64,000 nt of DNA, taken from Saccharothrix carnea. GTDB taxonomy: Bacteria > Actinomycetota > Actinomycetes > Mycobacteriales > Pseudonocardiaceae. Within the stretch, counting starts at the first letter, position 1, and each line of letters starts with the position of its first letter. The translations under genes and the position numbers were made by a program. Location of the stretch: contig NZ_PYAX01000006.1 in assembly GCF_003014735.1 (NCBI RefSeq), forward strand, positions 310,001 to 374,000, read 5' to 3'. Below are positions 55,098-62,826 of this stretch, piece after piece. Under the pieces are notes generated by a model that was not told the DNA's origin, made no database searches, and saw only the letters and a list, made by a program, of their open reading frames with translations.

Positions 55098-55862
55098 GTG
55101 ACCGAAGAGCCGCCGCGGAACCCGCCGCCACCGGACATCGACCCGGAACAGCTCCGGCAGTTCCAGGAGTTCCAACGGTTCCAGGAGTTCCAGCGCTTCC
55201 AGCAGGCCCAGGGCACCAACCCGCCGAGCCTGCCGCCCGGCACCAACGCCCCACCGAGCCTGCCGCCCGGCGCCGGCCCACCACCCGGCCTCCCGCCGGC
55301 CTACCCCCCACCGGCCACCCCACCGCGCAAGCCGCTGTGGAAGATCCTGCTGCGCAGCAAGCTCGTCCGCCGCCTGGTGTACGTGGTGGTCGTGCTGCTG
55401 ATCGCCTCGTACTTCTACGAGCAGTACTTCGGCGGTGACGACCCGGGCAGCGTGGCGGTCGACAGCGGCGGCATCGAGAACAACGTCATCGCGCCCGCCA
55501 CCCCGTACGGCAGCAGCGGCACGGTCGGCCAGTTCTACAAGCACGTCGGCACCGGAGACGGCGGCCGGGCCTGCGCGTACTTCAAGGGCGACGGCCCGAA
55601 GACGGCGTTCGCGGAAGCCTTCGGCGCGGCCGACTGCGCCGCCGCGGTGACGAAGCTGAAGGGCCAGGTGACGGACGTGAGCACCTACCGCCAGCTCGGC
55701 TTCCCCGACACGATGGTCAGCCCGCCCGCCTCGGGTTCGGTCGAGGTCAGCTCGTGCGCGCTGGTCGTGCGCAACGGACCGAAGCTGGGCAAGTTCGTGC
55801 TCACCAAGCAGAACGGCGACATGTGGGCGATCACCGGCTACGAGGCCGAGAACTGCTCCTGA
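55098..55862 (+). CDS. Proline-rich single-pass membrane protein of unknown function
   Basis: This 254-residue protein has an N-terminal cytoplasmic part with near-perfect QRFQEFQRFQ-type repeats (about 21-37) and proline-rich repeats (PPSLPPGTN / PPSLPPGAG, about 42-60). One membrane helix (about 94-108) and an extracytoplasmic domain with several cysteines (RACAYF, AADCAAAV, SSCALVV, ENCS) follow. I do not recognise a named family; the external domain may be an adhesion or sensor-like fold. The gene is inserted on the opposite strand between rplA and rplJ, which are usually neighbours. GTG start; the ribosome site is weak. Confidence 0.75.
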   Translation: MTEEPPRNPPPPDIDPEQLRQFQEFQRFQEFQRFQQAQGTNPPSLPPGTNAPPSLPPGAGPPPGLPPAYPPPATPPRKPLWKILLRSKLVRRLVYVVVVLLIASYFYEQYFGGDDPGSVAVDSGGIENNVIAPATPYGSSGTVGQFYKHVGTGDGGRACAYFKGDGPKTAFAEAFGAADCAAAVTKLKGQVTDVSTYRQLGFPDTMVSPPASGSVEVSSCALVVRNGPKLGKFVLTKQNGDMWAITGYEAENCS

Positions 55863-55867
55863 CCGAA

Positions 55868-55902
55868 GAAGCGCCCCTCGGCGGGAGGCCGAGGGGCGCT
55901 TC
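55868..55902. terminator. Bidirectional hairpin between the proline-rich gene and rplA
   Basis: A perfect 15-bp inverted repeat (GAAGCGCCCCTCGGC / GCCGAGGGGCGCTTC) with a GGGAG loop sits between two convergent genes, 6 bases after one stop and 22 bases after the other. It can serve both. Confidence 0.8.
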
Positions 55903-55923
55903 GGTCGTGCGGACGAGCCGTGG

Positions 55924-56640
55924 TCAGGCGGTGACCTCGTCGGACAGCAGGTTGCGCGTCCGGTTCGGGTCGACCGGGATGCCCGGGCCCATCGTGGTCG
56001 AGACGGTGATCTTCTTCAGGTACCGGCCCTTGGCCGCGGACGGCTTGGCGCGCAGGATCTCGTCCAGCGCGGCGGCGTAGTTCTCGACCAGCTTGTCCGG
56101 GTCGAACGACACCTTGCCGATCACGAGGTGCAGGTTGGCCTGCTTGTCCACGCGGAAGTTGATCTTACCGCCCTTGATGTCCGAGACGGCCTTGGTGACG
56201 TCGGGCGTCACAGTGCCGGTCTTCGGGTTCGGCATCAGGCCGCGCGGGCCGAGGATGCGGGCGATGCGACCGACCTTCGCCATCTGGTCGGGCGTGGCGA
56301 TCGCGGCGTCGAAGTCGAGCCAGCCACCCTGGATGCGCTCGATCAGGTCCTCGGAGCCGACCGCGTCGGCACCGGCGGCCTCGGCCTCGGCGGCCTTGTC
56401 ACCGGTGGCGAAAACGATCACGCGGGCGGTCTTGCCCGTACCGTGCGGCAGGTTCACGGTGCCGCGGACCATCTGGTCGGCCTTGCGGGGGTCGACGCCG
56501 AGCCGGATGGCGACCTCGACGGTCGCGTCCAGCTTCACCTTGGAAGTCTCCTTGGCGAGCTTGGCTGCCTCCAGCGGCGAGTAGAGCCGCTCCCGGTCAA
56601 CCAGCTCAGCAGCGTTCTTGTACGCCTTGCTGCGCTTCAT
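55924..56640 (-). CDS. rplA: 50S ribosomal protein uL1
   Basis: uL1 forms the mobile stalk at the E site. ATG at 56640 gives a 238-residue protein ([20 protein letters not shown]) with the conserved [21 protein letters not shown] segment (cited in part). Order after rplK is standard. A longer upstream frame lacks support. Confidence 0.98.
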   Translation of the reverse strand: MKRSKAYKNAAELVDRERLYSPLEAAKLAKETSKVKLDATVEVAIRLGVDPRKADQMVRGTVNLPHGTGKTARVIVFATGDKAAEAEAAGADAVGSEDLIERIQGGWLDFDAAIATPDQMAKVGRIARILGPRGLMPNPKTGTVTPDVTKAVSDIKGGKINFRVDKQANLHLVIGKVSFDPDKLVENYAAALDEILRAKPSAAKGRYLKKITVSTTMGPGIPVDPNRTRNLLSDEVTA

Positions 56641-56717
56641 GCTTCTGTCCTTAAAGTGGATCAGTTGTGGTGACGAGCCAGCGCGCGGCTCTCCCACGAA
56701 CTACGAAAAGAGAAAGG

Positions 56718-57152
56718 TCAGCCTTCGACGGTGATGCCCATGGAGCGGGCGGTGCCGGCGATGATCTTCGCCGCCTGGTCCACGTCGTTGGCGTTGAGGT
56801 CGACCATCTTGTTCTGCGCGATCTCCCGCACCTGGTCCATGGTCACCTTGGCGACCTTGAGGCGGTGCGGCTCGCCCGAGCCCTTCTCCACACCGGCGGC
56901 CTTGAGCAGCAGCTTCGCGGCCGGCGGGGTCTTGAGCTTGAAGTCGAACGAGCGGTCTTCGTACACGGAGATCTCGACCGGCACCACGGTGCCGCGCTGC
57001 GACTCGGTCGCGGCGTTGTACTGCTTGCAGAACTCCATGATGTTGACGCCGTGCTGACCCAGCGCGGGACCAACGGGCGGCGCGGGGTTCGCGGCCCCGG
57101 CCTTGATCTGCAGCTTGATGATCGCTGCGAGCTTCTTCTTCTTGGGAGGCAT
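56718..57152 (-). CDS. rplK: 50S ribosomal protein uL11
   Basis: uL11 is at the factor-binding site and is needed for stringent-response activation and thiopeptide binding. ATG at 57152 gives 144 residues. The proline-rich N-terminal part ([22 protein letters not shown], cited in part), where thiostrepton-resistance changes occur in other bacteria, looks wild type. It follows nusG. Confidence 0.98.
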
Positions 57153-57251
57153 CTCGGTTCCTTTATTGCGGTGTCCACGCGCGGCCCTGCCAGCCGCAGC
57201 GTGGCTGCCGGCCACCCCTGCACGGGGCAGCCGGAGATCGTGTTGTCCTGG

Positions 57252-58175
<924 letters not shown>

Positions 58176-58221
58176 TCATGCATCACATGTCCGCCGCCAC
58201 CCGGGGCGGCAGGTGATCGGC

Positions 58222-58626
58222 TCAGCCGAACACCCTGAACATGCCCCAGGCGAAGGCCGTATCCAGGCCGAACACCAACGCCACCATGAAGGCCACGAAG
58301 ACCAACACGACTCCGGTGTAGGTGATCATCTGCTTGCGGGTCGGCCAGATGACCTTCCGCAGCTCGCTGACCACCTCGCGGATGTACCGGACGATGCGGG
58401 CGAAGAAACCGACCCGCTTCTCCGAGTCCGCCCGCGAGCGCGTGGGACGGCCCTTCTTGGTCTCCTCGGCGTCGGAGTCGGCCGCGGCCGCCTTCTTCGC
58501 CTCCGCGGAGTCCTTGCGACCCGCCGGACGCGCGGAACCACGGCGCTCGCGCCGCGCTGCGGCGGTAACCGGCCGGGACGCGCCCTCGCGCTCTTCCGGC
58601 TGGTCCTGCTCGCGGCCCTCGCTCAT
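58222..58626 (-). CDS. secE: Protein translocase subunit SecE
   Basis: SecE clamps SecY in the translocon. The 134-residue protein has a long charged cytoplasmic N-terminus (about 1-70). The conserved amphipathic helix (RYIREVVSELRKVIWPTRKQ, about 79-98) and one membrane helix (about 100-124) follow. The WPTRKQ motif is diagnostic. It lies upstream of nusG and 31 bases downstream of tRNA-Trp. Confidence 0.97.
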   Translation of the reverse strand: MSEGREQDQPEEREGASRPVTAAARRERRGSARPAGRKDSAEAKKAAAADSDAEETKKGRPTRSRADSEKRVGFFARIVRYIREVVSELRKVIWPTRKQMITYTGVVLVFVAFMVALVFGLDTAFAWGMFRVFG

Positions 58627-58657
58627 GCCGTCCTCCGCTCACCATCGCGCTTCGACG

Positions 58658-58730
<73 letters not shown>

Positions 58731-58918
58731 TTGGGAAACCGTGAACCGGAATCCCCTGGCCGGAGACGCCCCTGACCCTCCTCACGTGGCCCGTGAGGCA
58801 GCGACTGGACGTTCCAAGACCGGAAGCATACGGCACCAGGTACCCCTCCTTCCAACTGGCCCGGTCAGAGGGGGTGCCGGCCGCCGAGTCGGTTGTGCGA
58901 TCTGCCACGATTGGCGGC

Positions 58919-60160
58919 ATGGGCACGCCTGAGACGACCACCGGGACCAGTACCTCCGAGCACCCGCGGATCTCCCAGCGGATCGGCGGCATCGCCGAGT
59001 CCGCCACCCTCGCGGTCGACGCGAAGGCGAAGGCGCTCAAGGCCGCGGGTCGACCGGTGATCGGCTTCGGTGCGGGCGAGCCGGACTTCCCGACCCCCGA
59101 GGCCATCGTCGCCGCAGCTCAGGCGGCTTGCGCGGACCCCAAGAACCACCGCTACACGCCCGCCGCGGGACTGCCCGAACTGCGGGAAGCCGTAGCCGCG
59201 AAGACCAAGCGCGACTCGGGCTACGAGGTCACCGCCGCGCAGGTGCTGATCACCAACGGCGGCAAGCAGGCCGTCTACCAGGCGTTCGCCACGGTCGTGG
59301 ACCCGGGCGACGAGGTGCTGCTCCCGGCGCCGTACTGGACCACCTACCCCGAGGCGATCACGCTGGCGGGCGGCGTCCCGGTGCAGGTCACGGCCGACGA
59401 GTCGACCGATTACCTGGTGACGGTGGAGCAGCTGGAGGCGGCGCGCACCCCGAAGACCAAGGTGCTGCTGCTGTGCTCGCCGTCCAACCCGACCGGCTCG
59501 GTCTACTCGCGTGAGCAGATCACCGCGATCGGCGAGTGGGCGCTGGAGCACGGCCTCTGGGTGATCACCGACGAGATCTACGAGCACCTGGTGTACGACG
59601 GCGCCGAGTCGGTGTCGCTGCCGGTGGCCGTGCCCGCGATGGCGGACCGCACGATCGTGCTCAACGGCGTGGCCAAGACCTACGCGATGACCGGCTGGCG
59701 GGTCGGCTGGCTGATCGGACCCACCGACGTGGTGAAGGCCGCCGCGAACCTGCAGTCGCACCTGACCTCGAACGTGGCCAACGTGTCGCAGCGGGCCGCG
59801 CTGGAGGCCGTGTCCGGGCCGCTGGACGCGGCGCACGAGATGCGCGAGGCGTTCGACCGCCGCCGGCGCACCATCGTCGACCTGCTGTCCGCGATCCCCG
59901 GCGTGGAGTGCCCGACCCCGAAGGGCGCGTTCTACGTGTACCCCTCGGTCAAGGCGTTGATCGGCAAGGAGCTGCGCGGCACGACGATCACCGACACGGT
60001 GCAGCTCGCGGCGCTGATCCTGGAGCACGCCGAGGTGGCCGTGGTGCCCGGAGAGGCGTTCGGCACGCCCGGCTACCTGCGGCTCTCGTACGCGTTGGGC
60101 GACGACGACCTGAAGACCGGCGTCACCCGGATGGCCGAGCTGCTGGCCGAGGTGAAGTAG
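58919..60160 (+). CDS. aspC: Pyridoxal-phosphate aminotransferase, aspartate aminotransferase type
   Basis: This is a class I/II aminotransferase that transfers amino groups between aspartate-like donors and 2-oxo acids. The 413-residue protein has the PLP lysine Lys253 ([15 protein letters not shown]), Asn190 in SPSNPTG, Asp218 in [12 protein letters not shown] and the [10 protein letters not shown] substrate loop (51-60). ATG at 58919 gives the normal N-terminus; no ribosome site is obvious, so it may be leaderless. A terminator follows. The precise substrate cannot be fixed; prephenate is an alternative amino acceptor. Confidence 0.93.
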   Translation: MGTPETTTGTSTSEHPRISQRIGGIAESATLAVDAKAKALKAAGRPVIGFGAGEPDFPTPEAIVAAAQAACADPKNHRYTPAAGLPELREAVAAKTKRDSGYEVTAAQVLITNGGKQAVYQAFATVVDPGDEVLLPAPYWTTYPEAITLAGGVPVQVTADESTDYLVTVEQLEAARTPKTKVLLLCSPSNPTGSVYSREQITAIGEWALEHGLWVITDEIYEHLVYDGAESVSLPVAVPAMADRTIVLNGVAKTYAMTGWRVGWLIGPTDVVKAAANLQSHLTSNVANVSQRAALEAVSGPLDAAHEMREAFDRRRRTIVDLLSAIPGVECPTPKGAFYVYPSVKALIGKELRGTTITDTVQLAALILEHAEVAVVPGEAFGTPGYLRLSYALGDDDLKTGVTRMAELLAEVK

Positions 60161-60194
60161 CACTCGGAGTAGCACACAGTTTCGACGCTCCGTC

Positions 60195-60227
60195 ACGAAA
60201 GGCACCTCCGATGGGGGTGCCTTTCGT
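60195..60227 (+). terminator. Intrinsic terminator of the aminotransferase gene
   Basis: A perfect 12-bp stem (ACGAAAGGCACC / GGTGCCTTTCGT) with a nine-base loop lies 34 bases after the stop codon. CGTCTT follows, so the U tract is weak. Confidence 0.75.
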
Positions 60228-60296
60228 CGTCTTGCGACTCAGGCGCCTCACCGCGGGTAGCTGTGATGTGTACCACCCTGACGGAGTGGAGGAGCC

Positions 60297-60731
60297 ATGC
60301 CGGACCCGAAGCGGGACGCCCGGGGCACCGCCCGTGTCGTGCTCGGGCTCTTGGTCGCGGCGGTCATGTGCGTCGCGTTCGTCGGCTTCCTCGCGTGGTG
60401 GCTGCTCTTCGACCGCACCGCCTCCGAGGTCGAGAACGCGCTCGACGACCTCCAGGCCGACCAGGGCGTGGTGCTGGTCTACGAGGCGACCGGTGACGTG
60501 GCCGCGGCGACCGTCCGCTACTCCACGACCGCCGACGTCGAGGAGGAGGTGGCCGCGCTGCCGTGGACCAAGGAGTTCACCGTGATGGGCGCGTTCCGCG
60601 GCGGGACGCTCGACGTCACCACCGGCCCGGACGGCGGCACGGTCACCTGCCGGGTCACCGTGGACGGGGTGGAGAAGCGGACCGCGACCGCGTCCGGGCC
60701 CGACGCGGTCGCCGAGTGCTCGGACTTCTGA
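60297..60731 (+). CDS. MmpS-like small membrane protein
   Basis: This 144-residue protein has one membrane helix (about 12-38) and an external beta-rich domain. The domain pattern VVLVYEATGDVAAATVRYST, LPWTKEF and GGTVTCRVTVDGVEKRTAT matches the MmpS/MmpS-like family, which in mycobacteria assists MmpL lipid transporters. GGAGTGGAGGAG precedes the ATG. No mmpL is present in the window. It is paralogous to the next gene. Confidence 0.75.
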   Translation: MPDPKRDARGTARVVLGLLVAAVMCVAFVGFLAWWLLFDRTASEVENALDDLQADQGVVLVYEATGDVAAATVRYSTTADVEEEVAALPWTKEFTVMGAFRGGTLDVTTGPDGGTVTCRVTVDGVEKRTATASGPDAVAECSDF

Positions 60732-60841
60732 CGCCGAGACCTCACCCTAGGTAACTCGTTCGGGTGATAACTGTAACCGTCGGTAGAACGAGACCGATGG
60801 TCCGTTCAGACCAGTCGATCTTCACCCGAGGAGCGCAGCGC

Positions 60842-61231
60842 ATGACGCAGCCCGACCCACCCGAGCGGCCGGCCCGCAAGTGGCTCGTGATCGGGGCTTC
60901 GGCGGCGCTCGTGGTGGGCGCGCTCGCGCTCGTGCTGTGGACCACGGCGCCGGAGCCGCCGGTCCGGGTCGTCTACGAGGTCACCGGCACCGCGCCGCGG
61001 GCCACCGTCACGTACTCGACCTTCCAGGGCGGCGAGACGCGCCGGGAGGAGCTGACGGACCTGCCCTGGCGGCTGGAGCTGCTGGCCACCGGCGAGCCCG
61101 AGCACGGCGTGCTGACCGTGACGATCGGGCCCGGCGGCGGCGCGGTGGCGTGCGAGGTGCGGGTGGCCGACGTGGAGCGGCGTTCGGCCACCGCCAAGGG
61201 CCCGGGCACCAGCGCGCTGTGCGGCTTCTAG
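60842..61231 (+). CDS. MmpS-like small membrane protein (paralogue)
   Basis: ATG at 60842, eight bases after GAGGAG, gives a 129-residue protein with one membrane helix (about 15-34) and the same external domain: VVYEVTGTAPRATVTYST, LPWRLELLATG, GGGAVACEVRVADVERRSAT. The shared order with its neighbour indicates tandem duplication. The stop overlaps the end of hadB by three bases in convergent orientation. Partner and cargo are unknown. Confidence 0.75.
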   Translation: MTQPDPPERPARKWLVIGASAALVVGALALVLWTTAPEPPVRVVYEVTGTAPRATVTYSTFQGGETRREELTDLPWRLELLATGEPEHGVLTVTIGPGGGAVACEVRVADVERRSATAKGPGTSALCGF

Positions 61232-61650
61232 GGACGCGGGCGGACCAGGGCCGACGCGCCGCCCAGCACGGACTTGCCCTCGAACGACGCCGTCACGTTG
61301 ACCTTGACCGTCCCGTCGTCCAGGAGCTTGGTCACCTTCGCGGTGACCTCGATCACCGCGCCCTTGTCGTCGTCGGGCACCGGCACGGGCCTGCCGAACC
61401 GCACGCCGTACTGGACCACGGCGCCGGGATCGCCCGCCCACTCGGTGACGATCCGGGCGGCCAGGCCCATGGTGAGCATCCCGTGCGCGATCACGCCGGG
61501 CAGGCCGACCTCGCGGGCGAACCGCTCGTTCCAGTGGATCGGGTTGAAGTCGCCGGACGCGCCCGCGTACCGGACCAGGTCGGCGCGGGTGATGCGGACC
61601 GACAGCGGCGGCAGCTCGTCGCCGACCGAGACCTCCGAAGCGCGGATCAC
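61228..61650 (-). CDS. hadB: MaoC-like (3R)-hydroxyacyl dehydratase, HadB type
   Basis: This 140-residue hot-dog-fold protein carries the hydratase-2 motif YAGASGDFNPIHWNE with catalytic Asp34 and His39. The GVIAHGMLTMGLAARIV helix also fits. HadB is the catalytic half of the HadAB dehydratase, which works on hydroxyacyl-ACP chains in long-chain (FAS-II) elongation. GTG at 61650 overlaps the hadA stop as GTGA. No hadC follows, unlike in mycobacteria. Use for mycolate synthesis cannot be assumed. Confidence 0.9.
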   Translation of the reverse strand: MIRASEVSVGDELPPLSVRITRADLVRYAGASGDFNPIHWNERFAREVGLPGVIAHGMLTMGLAARIVTEWAGDPGAVVQYGVRFGRPVPVPDDDKGAVIEVTAKVTKLLDDGTVKVNVTASFEGKSVLGGASALVRPRP

Positions 61651-62096
61651 GCGTCCTCCCCGCGCACCACGAGCGTGCAGCGGCCGGTCGTGACCGGTTC
61701 GCCGTCCTCGGTGCTCAACTCGGCCCTGATCGACAGCATGTCGTTGCCCATCCGCGAGGTGATGCTGTCGACGTGCAGCACGGCGGTGAGCCGGTCGCCC
61801 GCGACGATCGGGCGGTGGTGGACGAACGACTGGTCGCCGTGCACCACGCGGCTGTAGTCCAGGCCCAGCTCGGGGTCTTCGACCAGCACGTCGTTCGCCT
61901 TCAGCGACACGATGATCGCGAAGGTGGGCGGCGCGATGACATCGCGGTACCCGGCCGCGCGGGCGGCTTCGGGGTCGCGGTGCAGCGGGCTCGTCTCGCC
62001 GACCGCTTCGGCGAACTCGCGGATCTTCTCGCGGCCGACCTCGTAGGGCGGCGACGGCGGGTAGGAACGTCCGACGAACGACTGGTCGAGAGGCAC
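61647..62096 (-). CDS. hadA: MaoC-like dehydratase partner, HadA type
   Basis: This 149-residue protein begins MPLDQSFVGRSYPPSPPYEV and has the hot-dog fold with PPTFAIIV and VVHGDQSFVHHRPIVAGDRL. It has no hydratase Asp/His pair, as in HadA, the substrate-holding half of the heterodimer. It is coupled to hadB by GTGA. It lies between rpmG and hadB, the mycobacterial order. Confidence 0.9.
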   Translation of the reverse strand: MPLDQSFVGRSYPPSPPYEVGREKIREFAEAVGETSPLHRDPEAARAAGYRDVIAPPTFAIIVSLKANDVLVEDPELGLDYSRVVHGDQSFVHHRPIVAGDRLTAVLHVDSITSRMGNDMLSIRAELSTEDGEPVTTGRCTLVVRGEDA

Positions 62097-62127
62097 CCGA
62101 GGAGGTTATACGGGGGCGCGTGACACG

Positions 62128-62166
62128 CGACGAGGCCCGCCCCGGATCCCGGGACGGGCCTCGTCG
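62128..62166 (-). terminator. Hairpin after rpmG
   Basis: The stem CGACGAGGCCCG / CGGGCCTCGTCG is extended by CCCGG/CCGGG-type pairing across one C/A mismatch that becomes G-U on the minus strand. It lies 19 bases after the rpmG stop and 32 bases before hadA, so it separates the two in part or fully. Confidence 0.7.
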
Positions 62167-62184
62167 TGAGTTCTGGCTACCGGC

Positions 62185-62349
62185 TCAGCGGGTTTCCTTG
62201 TGAGCGCGGTGCGTCTTGCAGTTCGGGCAGAACTTCTTGATCTCCAGGCGGTCCGGGTCGTTGCGCCGGTTCTTCCTGGTGATGTAGTTCCGGTGCTTGC
62301 ACTCCTCGCACGCGAGGGTGATCTTCGGGCGTACGTCGGTTGCAGCCAC
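62185..62349 (-). CDS. rpmG: 50S ribosomal protein bL33 (zinc-binding form)
   Basis: This 54-residue protein (GTG start, [20 protein letters not shown]) has two CxxC pairs (Cys14/Cys17 and Cys41/Cys44), so it is the zinc-dependent form. The core [20 protein letters not shown] is standard. It lies downstream of tRNA-Thr and tRNA-Met, as in mycobacteria. Confidence 0.97.
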   Translation of the reverse strand: MAATDVRPKITLACEECKHRNYITRKNRRNDPDRLEIKKFCPNCKTHRAHKETR

Positions 62350-62465
62350 GGTCCTTGCCTTTCTAGAGCTCGTGTGCCCCGGCCCGACCGGGCGACCAGT
62401 GCGGGCTTACCGCCTGGCGGGGATCGTGCACCCCACCCCCGCCAACAGCACCGCGGGATGGGGGT

Positions 62466-62510
62466 CCAGGGGGCTTGCCCCCTGGGCGGGGTTCGGGGGC
62501 CGCGCCCCCG
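62466..62510. repeat. GC-rich double-hairpin element
   Basis: Two adjacent perfect dyads lie in the gap between tRNA-Met and rpmG: CCAGGGGGC-TT-GCCCCCTGG (62466-62485) and CGGGGGC-CGC-GCCCCCG (62494-62510). The sequence looks like an interspersed actinomycete repeat or a processing/termination structure after the tRNAs. Only one copy is in this window. Confidence 0.6.
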
Positions 62511-62567
62511 ATGTGACGCGGAGCGAGCCGGTCTGCGCTTTCCGCAGACACAGCCCACCCACTCGCG

Positions 62568-62640
62568 TAGCGGTGGCCGGACTTGAACCGGCGACACAGC
62601 GATTATGAGCCGCTTGCTCTACCAACTGAGCTACACCGCT
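62568..62640 (-). tRNA. metT: tRNA-Met (CAT), elongator type
   Basis: The cloverleaf has a fully paired acceptor AGCGGTG / CACCGCT, D-arm GTAGCTCAGTTGGTAGAGC, anticodon loop CTCATAA, T-arm GGTTCAAGTCC and discriminator A. The paired first position and absence of three G-C pairs in the anticodon stem exclude the initiator. A CAT anticodon can also belong to tRNA-Ile2 with lysidine; the neighbourhood favours elongator Met. Confidence 0.92.
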
Positions 62641-62684
62641 TAGACAACGCAGCCGCGATGCATGAGCACCGCGGCCAGTTGTTG

Positions 62685-62757
62685 AGCCCCTTTACGGAAT
62701 CGAACCGTAGACCTTCTCCTTACCATGGAGACGCTCTGCCGACTGAGCTAAAGGGGC
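62685..62757 (-). tRNA. thrT: tRNA-Thr (GGT)
   Basis: The cloverleaf has acceptor GCCCCTT / AAGGGGC, D-arm TAGCTCAGTCGGCAGAGC, anticodon stem TCTCC / GGAGA with loop ATGGTAA (anticodon GGT), and T-arm GGTTCGATTCC. It is first in the tRNA-Thr, tRNA-Met, rpmG cluster, with 44 bases to tRNA-Met. Confidence 0.96.
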
Positions 62758-62826
62758 TTGCTGTTGCTCTTGCAGCGAGGAGAACTCTACAACAGCCGTG
62801 CCGCAGAACGGAAATCGGGGTGCCCC

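Noticed and set aside
62568-62640. tRNA-Met considered as the initiator
   Set aside because: The acceptor end is fully paired and the anticodon stem lacks three consecutive G-C pairs, so it is not an initiator tRNA.
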